From: Dioscorea cayenensis subsp. rotundata
Taxonomy: Eukaryota; Streptophyta; Magnoliopsida; Dioscoreales; Dioscoreaceae
NCBI RefSeq assembly: GCF_009730915.1
Contig: NC_052474.1
Coordinates: 1,895,501-1,959,500 of the forward strand
Reading direction: 5' to 3'
DNA length: 64,000 bases
The translations under genes were made by a program, and so were the position numbers. Within the stretch, counting starts at the first letter, position 1, and each line of letters begins with the position of its first letter. Of the stretch, positions 26,337 to 47,500 are shown piece after piece. The notes under the pieces were generated by a model. It had not been told where the DNA came from. It did no database searches and saw only the letters and a program-made list of their open reading frames with translations.

Positions 26337-26844
26337 GCGTCCGTAATGATAACCGCTCTCTCCTCGTCGGTTCCTCCTCGCCCTTTTACCGCCGGTTTTT
26401 TTCCCGCGGGATCTCAAATCCTCGCCAAATCATCGCGTATCCAAACGCTATCATGCTTCTCAATTTACATTAATGCCCCTCTTTTTTAAAACTCACCAGA
26501 ATAACCTCCGCCATCCCCATTAATGATTTTTCGGGCTAAAGAGGAATTTCAAGTACTCGATCAAGTTCCGTTTTCCGTCCGTTTACTAGATTTTCATTAA
26601 AAAGCCCCTGTAATTATTTAATTTTCCAAGAACGTAAATTTTTTGAATTTACTGAATTACCCATACATGGAACGCTTTCACCAAAGCATATTCATGTAAA
26701 TACAAGAAACACTGATGGGTGAACCTGGAATTTCATGTGGAGTAGGTGAGTGTAAGCGTAGAACCCGGATCCGATATCTGGCGCGGTTTGGTCGAACCGC
26801 CTAACGAGTAACAACCACCCCCTTGTTTAAGTTTTTTATTTTTT

Positions 26845-26877
<33 letters not shown>

Positions 26878-27283
26878 GACATAATTGTTTTATATCTAAC
26901 CGATAAATACCCGCTCTTTTCCACTTTTCCGGTTTTCCAAGAATCCTCGCCTCGTTCTCAACAGTGCCGGCCTCCGCTACTCCTCTCGCCGCTCGCCGGG
27001 AATCTGTCATCGTCGCCGGAGAGCCTTGTCTGGCTCGCCGGGACTAGGGGTCCCTGGCCTTGCAAGGACCTGGTTTCGTTTCCTGGAAGAACGGGCTTCG
27101 AAGGCTTCGTTCGGTGTGGGTTTCTCGACGTCTTGGGAAAGACTTCGGATCTCGGCTCGATTTGTGGGTATTTGGGTAATGTGGTTTGATCTCTGACGGC
27201 CGGAGACGGGGATCGTGAGGATTTCGTTGGGGTTCTTGATTCGCGGGACGGTGGAGGGGTCACGGATCGGGGATCGGTATGAA

Positions 27284-34385
<7,102 letters not shown>

Positions 34386-36086
34386 ACCCAAAAACAAAAA
34401 ACCTTACACAACAGGTGCTAACTACAATTCTTGACACGTGGCTCTAACAACTACAGATAACAACAGGAGGAGGAGGAGGAGGCCAGACACAGGGTGGTGA
34501 TTTTCATTAACTGGCACAATTTTAGGACAGCAGATTCAAGTAACTCATTTTTTTTTAGGTGCCAGCCTCGAAATTGAGGTTCTGGTGCTGCAGGATTCTT
34601 CTAGGGGGGTTTCAGCCATCATAATTTTGGGTCTTCACAGATTATGTGTTTGGGGCCAGAGCAAGATGTAAACCTTGCAAGAGAAGCATTTTCATTTATT
34701 GATTGGTTGTTTATTGATCAATTCTTGAATGTGGTGGGTGTTCTCCATTGCCTCAGGAGCTACTCCCACTTGATGCTTACCCAGTTTCATTTATTATTCC
34801 ATTCTTTTATTTCGAATACAAGCTGTGTGGTTCTTGTGGTGGAGTGTGATGTTTAAACGTCGTCTTCGTAAATTGCATCATGCGCATGATAATTATCTAT
34901 TGATCATTTTTCATTAGAAATTGCCATTTTCTATTTTAATCTTGACAGGAAGAGAGACTAAATTTGACTTGATTAATATTAATAATATTTATTTTTATTA
35001 AATAATTTTGATATTTACTTCAAACTATGATTAATATTGTTATATTTAATATTCATTAGATAAGGATATTTTTAATATATATATATATATAATTTGTATT
35101 AAAGGAGTTAACCAAACATTACAACATTCCGGCCATATTATAAGTATATAAGATTTTGTAAACTAAACGACTCACATTAGTATATAAGATTCCGTGAATT
35201 AAACTGCTGAAAGGTCTTATTCTTTTTTCCATATATACACAATCATTCATGGATGCCGAGAATGATCAATGGCCATCCAAATTAAGTCTCATTAACTATT
35301 TTATTTAATGCACTCATTAAGACTAGCTTCAGGTGATATGGGAGTAGTATGCTGTATGCCTGAGTGCTCTGGCAGAAACCTTGGTAACACTGCTCTCAAG
35401 TCTTAGTCTCTTGTATACATCTTCTTATTGCTTACAGTACTACTGATGATGATGCAGTGGTATGTTATTGGGTTAGATCTGGTTGCTGGGAATGGGGTGG
35501 TAGAAATTAGCAGCATTGGGACCAAGATTTGTAATAGAAAATATTGAATATTGAATGGCAGGTGGTGGGGGACCCCTGACCTCCTTAATTTGTGTTCACA
35601 GTATCACCCCCCTGGAAGTGAAGATGGAGAGGATATATTATCATATGGTCTCCATCTCCTGCTGGCTGCTGCACAACAAGCTGCTTGTGGCCAAGGCCAA
35701 GACCAAGGGGGCCAAATAGAATTAAGTGCTCTTGTCCTAACTATAAACAAGTTGAGCTGCTCTCTACTACATTCAACTTGGCCTACAGCTCCAGCTGTCC
35801 TTGTGTTGGACCCTATATATATATATATATATATCCCTGACTTCTTGGCTAGCTCTCTCTTATTCACCAACTGTGTTTTTTTTCACTGTCATTCAAACTG
35901 TGTGTTTCTGTGTGTTTTTCTTATTAGATGAGAATTTGTTTAATAAATTAATCTATTTTTTTTTTATTATACAGTCATGTATATGAACCTCAGATTATAT
36001 ATAGTAAAAGGAGACAAGGCATTGAAGGTCACAAAGTCCAAGGGTGTGCATCTGCACTGGCACCTTAATTGGCTTTCAGACACTAG

Positions 36087-36118
<32 letters not shown>

Positions 36119-38664
36119 GATCTTGATGATGACTTGTTTAATCAGTTACATCTGTTCTTCAGTTCAAAGGCCACCATGTTTGAAAATCAGACCTTAATAT
36201 GTCTTGGGGATTGTTTCTTTAATAATAATACTCCAATAATAATTGATGTGTTTAGCTCCTTTCTCATTTCATACTGAATTCAGTGAATTTAAAACTAGAA
36301 TTAAAGAAACTTGGTAGCTTTCTAGATCTTAAACAAGCAAATTAAAGCAACCTTAAGTGCATGAGATTCCTTTTGGGGTTCATCAAAGACAAATTAATTT
36401 AATCTAGGAAATCAAAGTCTCAATATATAAATGGAGCTTCAGATATATATGATCTTCTAGATTGATTACACATATATACTTTTCACTCATCCTCCTTAAT
36501 TCTAAAGTAGTAGTAAAATCCAAATAAACAAAAAGGTACACTTCAACTATATAATATAATATGATTAAGTTGACAATGATCCATCTCTTTCAATATTCTT
36601 TTCACTAATATATGCCATGACATGAAGGCCTAAAATGCACTTTTGCTGACTTTTCTTTGTGCCCAGTGCATGCATTGTATATAGTGTCTGTGGACTTTTG
36701 TTCCCTTTTTTTTCTTTTAATATTAATTGTTTTTTTGGTTCCCTTGAAGATCGATCTTAATTCTCTATACTCATCTCATTGATATATCATTTATATATAT
36801 ATATATATATATCACACTACTGAATCATGAGCTTTTTTGCAAGAATTCTCATATATAATAGAAGAAAGGTGGCAAATAGAATTAATGGAGCTAGTTATAT
36901 ATGAAGCAATATGTGATTTGCTTTGGAGAAATGGAAGGGAGTTCCTATTAATTTTACCTTTTGCTTGCTAGATAATGTGTGTATATATATATATATATCC
37001 AAGAAACTATTTACATGTATACTAATAAGCTTATTTACATATTTACTTAAGAAATATGAATAAGAGGGAAGTAGAGGATGAAGTTAATTCAGAAGTAGAA
37101 AATAAAGAAGGTATCACATCTGAGATCAATAACATCTTTTCTTCATGAGAGAAGCAAGCCCAATATTGAGATAATATTTATGTGGATCAGATATCCACAA
37201 TCTCATGTATCTAATTTGTCACAAATTAAGTTTATTTAATAATCACATATATATACCATAACATATATATTTATTTATATATATATATATATATTATATA
37301 ATTAATAGTGGACATAGCAAGGACATTGATTGATTCTTCACCAACCATCCAACCATATATGTTTGTGTGCATGTACTTTATCTTGTGTGTGAATGAATGT
37401 TGTATTGGTATTCCTTGCAAGACAAAAAAATAATGTGGCAGAACACTGCTTAAATGAGGGAACAAGATTTGATATGTTTATGTTCAAGTGCTAAAGAAAG
37501 ATCAAGTATATATGAACAAACAAAATACTTTTAGTACATGCCTGTCCAAAGCCCATTGAAGTTCACTGCTGTCTTCTTGAATTTTTTACAATTTTATTAT
37601 AAACCTCAAGATGTGTTATATATATGAAGGAGAGAATATATATATATATATATATATTAGTGGAAAATGGAGCTAGCTATTAGTCTTCATCTAGTTAAAA
37701 CTTTTTAGGGAATAAAGAAGTTTTGGAATTGGTGGGAAATGGAGCTATTTTTAGAGAGGAAGAATGATTTATTGATGATTGGTATACAAAAGAGAGAGAG
37801 AGAGAGAGAAAAAAAGGTTTAAGAATAAGTTTGTTCACTTGAAATGATATGGAAGTGCAAAAAATTAAAAAGGAATATTTAAATAAAAAAAAAGGAGCAC
37901 AAGAAAAAGTGAAACAGAAAACTTTAATGAATAAATCTTGAAAGACTTTTGAGGAGAGCAAGTGAGAAAGTTAAGAAAGAAAAGTAAACACTTGAATGAA
38001 ATAAATAAAAGACTTTGGAGATGATATGATGAATGGAGGAAATGAAAGCAATGGAAAGGCATCATGTCTCACTGTCACAAATAAGCTTGACACTGACTGA
38101 GAATTGCAAACATATAAATGTGATGTTGGTCATGAAAAAGTGGGCTCCTTTCTTTCCATTCCATCCATTCATGCTATTATTAGAGAAAATCATTTAAACA
38201 AGAAGAAGATGAGGAATGAAATGGATAATTAGGGTTTGTGAAGGTGAAACACAAAAAAGTAGTGTGGGAATTAGAGGGTTCATGGAATGGAATGGAATGG
38301 AATGGAAAACACATGTCCTAACCAATCAAAGTTTCATGATCAAAACTCAAGCTTAAGTACTTTTGTAATATATACATTCAGATTCTCTCTCTAGCTCTGT
38401 AAAATTTGATCTTACTTTCTCAAAGACAAACAAGAAACAAGTTACTAGACATCAGAGTGTGACACCATAAATTAACTTTCCTTTTTTTTTTTTTTAACCA
38501 TAAATTGTGTGATTATAAGTCTTTGTTAATTCATGAAAAACCTCATCACAAGTAAAACCCCATAACTCCTCACAACTTCCTCACCCACAAACACATTACC
38601 TCTCACATCAAACAGCTCTTAACACAACCACAATAAAATTCTCAACAAGAAATTCATCAACAAG

Positions 38665-38695
<31 letters not shown>

Positions 38696-38853
38696 GAAAC
38701 ATAAACATGCAGAAGAAATTCTTCAAGAACAAGAAGTAGAAGAAACTGTGTTCAACAAAGCCAAAGAAGAAGAGAAACTACTACTACTACAACAACAACA
38801 ACAACAAAAAGAAGAAGAAGAAGAAGAAGAAGAAGAAGAAGAGAAGTTGGGTA
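34386..38853. other. intergenic region upstream of KANADI gene
   Basis: About 4.5 kb. The first 400 bases are the demethylase 3' UTR. There are (AT)n tracts near 35084, 35812, 36091, 36793, 36981, 37268 and 37637, a GGAAT x4 run near 38283, and (GAA)n tracts at 38663-38695 and 38805-38842 in the KANADI leader. A GC-richer island at 35540-35815 is open on both strands but matches nothing I know. Confidence 0.6.
38663..38842 (+). repeat. two (GAA)n tracts in the KANADI 5' leader
   Basis: AAG/GAA repeats at 38663-38695 and 38805-38842 flank a purine-rich leader. An 11-codon upstream ORF (ATG at 38707, MQKKFFKNKK then TAG) lies between them. Confidence 0.7.
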
Positions 38854-41290
38854 ATGGAGTTGTTTCCAGCACAACCAGACTTATCTCTACAGATCAGCCC
38901 ACCAAACAACAAGCAAACATCAAACTGGGTTAGAAGAGAAGATGAAAACATGGAGTTAGGGTTTTGGAACAAAGCTCTAGATTCAAACAACAACTCCATC
39001 AACCTCTCCTCTGATACCACCTTCAATCTCACTTTATCAAACCCTACTCCTTCATCTACCACCATCACCACTCTCAACCATTCTCACCAACCTTCATCAT
39101 TCATCCATCAAGATCTTTCTCTCATGAGACCCATCAGAGGCATCCCTCTCTACCATCACTCTTCCACTTCTTCTTTCCCTTATCTTCATCATCACCATCA
39201 TCATCATCATCATCATCATCAACAACAACCAACAACAACAACAACAACAACAACAGCAACATAATTATTCATGTGATTCTTCTTCTATCACTACTGGTTC
39301 AACTCTCTATGCTGCAACCAGAGCTAGATTTGTCTCAAGGTTTCCGGCAAAACGAAGTATGCGTGCACCGAGGATGCGCTGGACTACTACTCTCCATGCC
39401 CGCTTTGTTCATGCAGTAGAACTCTTGGGAGGCCATGAAAGTATATATGAATCTTGTTTCATTCATTAATTCACTTCTTTCTTTCTCTCATCTTGCTATC
39501 AATTCAATTTATATATATATATATATATACTAATTACATGTTTGTTATTTTTTAGGAGCTACACCCAAATCTGTGCTTGAACTGATGGATGTTAAGGATC
39601 TCACTTTAGCTCATGTGAAATCTCACTTGCAAGTAAGAAAATAATTAAATTCCTCTCAAGGATAATTTTTGGGCTATAAAATTGATAGTATATCTTACTT
39701 TAATGTTGCACTAACAAAGAAGTGGCTTTCTTTGATTGCAGAAGCTTTCAGCTTTTCTTTGTTTCCCTTTTCTTTTTCTGATTGCATGGTTATTTTTGTT
39801 TTCCTGCTTCTTTCTGTTGTTTCTTTTCCAGTGACCTTGCTTCATGATAAATCCCATCTTCAAGTCAGGATCTTTGAAATATGCTTAATTAAATAGTTAT
39901 TTATTTATTTTCTGACTGAGATTTGTAAGTTCTGCAAACTTGTTGCAGCTTTTCTTTAAAAGAAGAAGATATATATATATATATATATACACCAATAAAA
40001 GAATTGGAGAGAAATGAAATCCAATTCATCTGTTTATCCTTTGGATAACAAGGAATGAACAAGTTTGTTTAATTAAAATTATTTTTTGTATTAAATTTCA
40101 CAGAGAAAGAAACAGTTGCTGAGGTACAATGTGTCATCATTTCTTAATAATGCATCCCTCATTGAAGATCTCTCTGAATCCTCTCATTTCTTATTTTATT
40201 GTCTCATATCTCACTTGCATGCAATATTTGCAAAGAATTGCTTAGATAATTGTGCATCTTTTGTTTGATTCTTCAATTCATATATAAACTCACTTTTTTT
40301 TAAAAAAAAAAAACACTATTTTTGCTTTGCAGATGTATAGAACTGTGAAAACTACTGATAGGCCTCCAGCTTCTTCAGGTACATATAAAAACATATATAC
40401 TAAAATTTTCAGGGACATATAAAAATTTGTGGTTTTATTATTAATTTTGTGTGTAGGCCAATCCGATGGGTTCGAGAATGGATCGTCAGGGGAAGTATCT
40501 GATGACAACTTGTTCGACATACAAAATCAAGGAAGATCAAATGGACTTAGCACTGAAAATTTTGGTAGCAGTCTTTGGAGCAATTCTTCAAGGTTAATTT
40601 ACATTTTCATTAATTCCGATCTATATATATATACATACATCTTATAAGATGCATAATTAAAATGATTCTATAAATGATTAAAGATTGAAATAAAGAAGGA
40701 ATATGAAGACCAAAGACACAATTACCTACATTATTCACTATATATGTGTATATATTTATCACCTTTTATATCTTCATTATGATGCAATGATCCTCTGCTA
40801 GTTCAAAAAGACTAGAAGCCTGTGTCACTTCTCTTACTTCAAGAAAAAGGACCATTTTAAAAAAACTTGTATGAAAAGAGACAGTGCTCATTTTGAGTTT
40901 TTTGGTTTGCACAGTGGGACCTTTTTTTTTCTCTTATTTATATATATATATATATAAAGAGAGAGAGAGAGATCTTGAAACCTTGGTTAAAAAAGAGATA
41001 TCTTTATGAAACTTCCTGGCTGTTTCTTCTTGTGGGTAATGGACTATCACATGGGAAGAGTACTCTAGCTACTTTGTCTCAATTACAAGATATATGATTG
41101 AGTTACCATGTTTTCAATTTAAGTGTTTTCTTTTTCTTTTATTCTTGCAGTAGAGGAAACTGGTTACATGAAAATCAAATTGGTTCTAATAGAGGAAATG
41201 ATCAATCTTTTGAGGTACATTTAAAATTTATTACTATCATGTATTACATTACAAAGTGATATAAAAAAAATGTATATATTCATGTTGTTG

Positions 41291-41324
<34 letters not shown>

Positions 41325-41450
41325 CATGATTTGCAGAAGGAAATGCAATCGAAAAGCTATGAAATGATGTCGGAATTGAACACTTCTTGTGTTTCGGATA
41401 CGAGCCCGAAGAAACTGAGTCTTGAGTTCACTTTAGGAACACCGCATTGA
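38854..41450 (+). CDS. KANADI-type GARP transcription factor, one frame break
   Basis: Nuclear DNA-binding protein that sets abaxial organ polarity. Exons: 38854-39440, 39556-39632, 40333-40378, 40457-40592, 41151-41214, 41337-41450. Start MELFPAQPDLSLQISPP is typical for KANADI. Seen: a polar N-terminal region with a run of eleven His (39186-39220 region) followed by a CAA tract; then the GARP domain across exons 1-3 (KRSMRAPRMRWTTTLHARF, GGHERATPKSVLELM, LTLAHVKSHLQMYRTVK); then TDRPPASSG and a C-terminal SLEFTLGTPH, an EAR-like LxL-containing end. An extra C at 39229-39230 breaks the frame just after the His run and gives a stop at 39262-39264; removing it restores the Gln run and every exon phase, giving 340 residues. 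As written, the reading frame would lose the DNA-binding domain. Confidence 0.93.
39184..39252 (+). repeat. (CAT)n-(CAA)n coding microsatellite
   Basis: Codes poly-His then poly-Gln in the KANADI N-terminal region. The CC at 39229-39230 interrupts the CAA phase. Confidence 0.85.
41285..41325. repeat. (TTG)n/(TTA)n microsatellite in KANADI intron 5
   Basis: Trinucleotide run just before the acceptor of the last exon. Confidence 0.85.
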
Positions 41451-43194
41451 GCTCAGTTTCTCTTTGGAAAATGTCATTTTTTTTTCTCTTGATTTTAATT
41501 CAGTGCTCACATGAAAACCCACTCAAAGAAAAAAAAAGGAAGGGATTAGTAATATGCATGTGTATTAATTTGAAAGTACTTCAAAGTTGAGAAAGAGAAA
41601 GAGAGACATAGCCTAAAGGCTATATGTTCTTCAATCTTATGAAATGGATTTATTGATTCAATATTACTTAAGAACTAAGGTGTTTATTTTATCTTTTAGG
41701 AATTAGAAGATATGGTTCTTGAGAAAAATGTTGGAAAAGAGAAATATAAGAGTGATGGAAAGTGGATGGAATAAAGGCAAAACAGCAAATCTTTTGTAAT
41801 GCCTTGTCATTCTGCTGTGGAATTGATTGACAGAAAAGACTTGTTTGGTAAAGATGCTTGTTGGATGGCCATACTTCAAGCATAAGTTTTATGCTACAAA
41901 TTGATATCTAACTATATATATATATGAATATGAATAGATGTTTCCCATGTTTCAAGGGAATGAAGAATTAGTTTCACTTGAAAAATATTATTAATGATTA
42001 TTGTGTTTTTTTCTTTGGTTAATTAAGGGAAGATAAGATAAGTGGGGGGATAAATAGAATGGTAAAAGAAAGGACTGTGATTGCAGGTTGAGGGTACATA
42101 TATTACACATTAGACACAAGGCACAAGCATGCAGCAGCACTGTTTAGCTTTTAAATTTTGCAGCAGGTGTTGTTGCAGGAGGGCACATCAGTTCTTTGCC
42201 TTTCCATCAAACCAACAGTAAATGATATTGATAAAAGAAAAAAAAAAAGAGAGAGAGAATCAAAGAGAAAGAGAAAGTGATTTCAATCAAAACCCAAATG
42301 CCACAAATGTACACAATGAGATATCCAAATATAATCTAAGAATATATATATTTATATATATAGAAGTGTGTAAATTATAGTTTAAGAAGAAGGTTGATTT
42401 TATGGAGAAATGGTGAGCTATTTTAGTTTTAGCTCTTTATTTTAAAGATATTTTATTTTAATTAGGACAAATGACAATATGAAAGTTGCTTCTTTTTTGT
42501 GACATTCTCTAGCGCTTTCCATATCGCCCTTTTTTATGATTTATCTGTTTGTGTTCGTGCTTTAAATCATTTCATACAAATAGTTGTCTGTATGTTTTCA
42601 ATTTCCTTCTCCTATGTTGTATTATTGTACTTTCTTTTTTTCTAACACCCGTAATTTATCCTTTTTTTCAAATATATTTTAATAATTTTATTTATCATAA
42701 TATTTGTTTAAATGCTCGTTTTTAAGTATGAGATCAATAGGAGGATTACTCTTTTAAATACACTCTTGCTAACAATAGATTTTAACAAACACATACACAC
42801 ATGTTAAAACTGATATTTATAGATGCGTATATATTTATACATATTAGGATTATTATTTCTAACTCTCTATGAGTCTATATATATATATAATAAAAATAAT
42901 TAAAAAAAAAGATTAATGTGTTGAAAAGAAAATGAAAAAACAGGATGATGAAGTGACAACTCCTTGATTTCAACAACATCATTTTTCCCCACAACTTTCC
43001 AAGACTTAAACTCAGCATCTTTTCCCCTCACTTTGTTTTCTGTTTAAAATAAGTAAATAAATAAATAAATATTTATTTAAAATTTACTAGCTTACAAAAT
43101 CACAACTGTAGTTCTGCTGAAACTCAATTCATGGTGGACCATCATCCTTCTCCCTCTGATTTCCCACAAGTCAACTATCTAACCTTTTCCTTTA

Positions 43195-43230
<36 letters not shown>

Positions 43231-44555
43231 TTCCCAATAATATATTACTTCCATTTATAACTTATAACACCATTTACCATAATCTCAAAATTATCCAACT
43301 ATTTTTTTTTAAAATAAAAAAATTTATAAACCACATTTTATTAAAAAAATTATAGTTTATATATAAATAAAATAAAATAAATAAAGAAGAGTGATAATGA
43401 AAGAGAACAGATGGAGACTTTAGGGAATGAATCACTGAGAAGCCACAAAAACGAAACACACACGCGCGAATCACGCGGGATGAATATTCCGCATCTCCGT
43501 AACATTCATTCACATCTAGCCGTCCATTTCCATCAATCAATCCACGCGTCACACTCACGTCACCTCCTTTTATTTTATCCCCCCACCCTGGGGACCACGC
43601 GAGATGCGACAAGAGACTGACTGAAAAGCCCCTCTTCTCCAATGCGAAGCTATGCCAAAAAACACGGCAGTCGAGGTGAAACATCCAAGGGTGGAATTGG
43701 AATTTTAGTACAAAGAACAACCCAAATAAATAAATATAAATATAAAATAAATAAATGATTTGGTAATTGAGTGGTTTATGATTGGCCCCGCTGCCCGCGG
43801 GCAGCGTTTAAGAGTGAGGACCTTTCACATCGCTGGGCAGCGCGGGCAGCTCGGGTTTTCGGATTTCGGGTTTGATTGTGACCCGACCCGGACCCGCATT
43901 CAAGGCTTTGTCCCCACAACACACTCCTTTTTTTTTTCCTTCTTCCTATATCCTCTATATATAGTTTTTAATTACTATTATTATTTATTTATTTATTTAT
44001 TTGAGAAAGTTTTGGTTGTACGGGTAGTTCACATGACGGAATGACTTTTCTGAAACTTTTATCTTTCTTTCTTTCTTTTAACTTTTTTTGCTAAATGGTG
44101 ATGCATGGATTTGTGTTATGAAAGAAAATTAATAAAAAATATGGGAGTAATTTAACTGTGACAAGAACTTTTGTTAGGAACTATTCTACTGTGATGGTTA
44201 TATTTGGATTTTTTCCTTCAATAAAGTACCAGTAGAAAAGTTTGGAACTAATTTTTTATCCATAAATATTAAACTTGAAGCTAATTTGGGATTAAAAATG
44301 ATCTATTCCCAATAACAAAAAAAAAATAAAAAAATTTAACATATCCCACCTTCTCCCCCAACTTCTTTTCTCACTTACATGAAATCAAAGAGAGGTCATT
44401 AGCCCATCAGTTATAGCCCATGGGCTTTGAAGAGCCCATTTGAAGACCATTTGGGCTTCAGCCCATTAAAAGACCGAAGGTCCAATAGTTTGTCGTTCTA
44501 TCTTCTCATCTCTTTCTTCGTCGCGTCTTCTTCATCTTCACATCTTAGCGCGCCA
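41451..44555. other. intergenic region KANADI to SKL2
   Basis: About 3.1 kb, AT-rich, with (TTA)n at 43199-43231. From 43430 to 43920 the base composition shifts to CpG-rich, with an 18-base perfect palindrome at 43789-43806 and a following GGGCAGCGCGGGCAGC copy. No gene recognised. Confidence 0.6.
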
Positions 44556-47500
44556 ATGGCTTTTGCGTTCGTCCCCGCTCTTTCTCTATCTCTCCAAAGC
44601 CCTAGAGAAGGCCTAACTAGGGTTTCTATACTCCAGAGTCGCACACCTAGACTCCAAATCTCCTTCAATGGCTCCAAGCTTCCGTCTTTTTCTTCGTTTC
44701 TACTCCCGAGAAGATGCATTTTTTCTCTGAAATTTAAGTCAGTTTCTGGCCGCAATCTCTCTGAGTTTACTGTTAAAAACAAGAATTACGAGGTAAAGAG
44801 CCTTAATTTTTAACTGAATCCAGCTAAATGAAATAGTTTTAAGCTCATTTCTTGTGAAGTTCATTCTTATTTGTGAGATTTGAATGGAAAAATCTGTAAT
44901 TCTGTTCATCAATGTGTTCTGATTTCATGATATGTTTCTTTTTCTTTTTTTTTTTCTACATTAATTGGATTGGATATTTAGCAAGATTTGTTTGATTCTA
45001 CTGTGAGATGCTTCATCATTAAACCAAGAAACTGAAACACTTTAACTTACTAAATTATGTGTTGAAGATGCTATTTTGAAATGCACAATGGATCAATATT
45101 GTGGAAAAAGAGTGTTTTTATTATCATCTTTATGCAATTACACAAGAAGATGGAGTATAATAGGTTTCTTTTAAATTGAGGTCATGAAGCAAGATCTTTC
45201 TTGTTTCCATTTATTTTTTACAAGAATGATCTTATAAAATATATCCATTATTGGATAGATGATAGCCTAACCTTCATGAGGGAGGGTTTTAAATTGTTTG
45301 TTTACCTGAGTAAAATGAATGCTTTATAAATTTTTTAGGATCTTTATCCAATTTTTGGGATCTTCTTTTGTCTAAACCAGCATTTATCTGCAGTGTTATT
45401 GCTAACTCTGGATTCTGTTGCTCATGTACTATAATTTTAATATTTCATATCCTTTGACAGTGTTCACCTCAAATGTTTCATTTCCCATATAAAACAACTC
45501 ATTTCTTGTGATGATGCATTCTGCAGTTTTATGATGGTGTTGCGGATGTCGAACTGAGGCTAGATATTGGCACCATGGGCGTCCAGGATTCCAGTGATAT
45601 TTTTGTTGATGCAAATGAGACGTCGTTATTAGTTAGAGTTAAAGCATCAGGCTCTTTGATAACTCTTTTGGATACCAATCATCTGTATGAGAAGATAAAA
45701 CCTTCTGAGACCATATGGTTAGTGGAGTTCAATAAAACAGAATGCCTTTGAGACAATAAATAAACATCATAAAATCAATTAGTAGTTCATTTCATATTAG
45801 TCAGAAGAAGTTATACCCTCTTTTTAAACCAAACAGGTATATAGATGAGGATCAACTGGTAATCAATTTGAAGAAATATGATACGGAATTAAAATGGCCT
45901 GATATCATGGAGTCCTGGATGTCTCTCACTGCAGGAGTGTCCCAGCTTTTGAAAGGCACTTCAGTTTATCTTGTTGGAGATTCGACGGAGATTAACCAGA
46001 AAGTTGCTGGAGAACTTGCCTCTGGTATCGGGTACGTACTTATCTTCTAATTACTGTGGTGTTGGTAAAAGAAGCCGTGTGCATTAGATTGGTGCTATAT
46101 CTAATCTCATCTTAACTTGTTCTTGGGGAAAACACTTTCCTAATTCTGTATTGTCCACAGCTCTCACCTTGCACTTAATATTCATAAATGTGCATTGCTC
46201 TTACACCAAAAGGGCAGTTTCCAAAATCAATAGGAAGTTTTATAAGATTTGAAAGTGTGCTCTGGACTAAATTATTTTGATATGATGTTGCAGATATACT
46301 CCACTTTTCACTAGTGACTTGCTAGAAAGATATACTCAGCAATCCATTGAATCATGTGAGTATGCCATCTTATTTGTCCCAGCAATAGGAAGTAGACCAT
46401 TAGTTGTAAAAGTCTATTTATAGAGGTGAATATTATTTGGAGCTCATCAGCTTTAGTTTGTGCGCATATCAATCTATATTCAATTTACCACTCTTCTTGT
46501 TCTTGGATGGTGAGAGATTTGTGCTACTATCAATTGGTTCAAGTGATTCAAGGATCGAAAATTGGTACAAGAAAAAAAAATTATATATATATATATATAT
46601 GCACAGATGTTGGGTGTTGGGACATACAGATAAATCCTCCTCTGCTTATTGTCTGTGGTTCATTTTATCAAAGTCTAATGCAGAAGTTAGTTTTAACTAA
46701 TTAACATCCTGGATTCAACTATAGAGGGTCTGCTGCAGCTCTTTGGTTTATCAGATCAATGAATCTAGAGCTAAAGGAAAGAACAGCCATGAAGAAGGTC
46801 AGAAACATCTCTGGAAACTAAACCAAATGAACATACCTGATATGTTTGGAATAGACTTGTGAATGATCTTGTCTGTTACTGTAGAAAAGGATCCCATGCT
46901 GAGGAATATTTTAGATTGAACTCTTGAGAAACACATTGTATGTGTAACAGTCAGCTTATTGTCTGAACTTTCAGACAATTACTACTTTCATTCATCCAGT
47001 TGCTTTCAGATTATGAACTGGCTCTTACTATGAAGTTGGAAGCTTATTTTTGCGCTTCATTAACAAGTCTAATCACTTCCAGGGGTGATTTCCGAAGGAG
47101 CTGACTCTGTTGCTGCAGGAGAAGGTGTGGTATTAGAAAGTCTTAGCAGGTATATTCTTTTTTAGTTTTGTCTTTATGATCTTGTTATATATACAATGAA
47201 CAGAAATAGCTGATAAATTTCCTTGTTACAGTCATGTTCGTGCTGTTGTTGCTACATTGGGAGGGGAGCAGGGAATTGCTAGAAGATCTGATAAATGGCA
47301 GCATCTTCATGCTGGCTTCACTGTATGGTTATCCAAATCAGAAGCTTCAGGTGAGGAATTTTCCCTCTTTCAACAAGGTCTTATATACTTTGGAGCTTTG
47401 GAACTTTTCAATATATGTATATATTTGTGGGTGGTGTCAGGTGTGCGTATGTATATACACACATTGAGTAAATGTGGATAAACCATCATTCATTCATCAA

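Larger units (their letters stand above)
21993..27283. other. AT-rich intergenic region and JmjC gene promoter/leader
   Basis: About 5.3 kb between two divergent genes. Holds a Stowaway-like MITE at 22224-22469; (AT)n tracts near 22677, 22936, 23901 and 25690; three CGGATCCG palindromes near 25955, 25985 and 26765; and from about 26140 a GC-richer promoter-like stretch with two CACGTG G-boxes (26280-26285, 26331-26336). The GC-rich 26940-27283 is the likely 5' UTR of the demethylase gene. Confidence 0.6.

Noticed and set aside
35551-35931. 126-codon ORF in a GC-richer island
   Set aside because: No family features, open on both strands, and ends in an (AT)n-derived IYIYIY peptide. No supporting splice or start context.
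38694-38933. 79-codon ORF (Glu- and Gln-rich) overlapping the KANADI start
   Set aside because: It begins with GTG, not ATG, and is made by the (GAA)n and (CAA)n leader repeats; only the 11-codon ORF at 38707 has an ATG.
46426-46704. Two overlapping ORFs inside SKL2 intron 4
   Set aside because: They lie wholly within an intron whose flanking exons join in phase, and include an (AT)n-encoded run.
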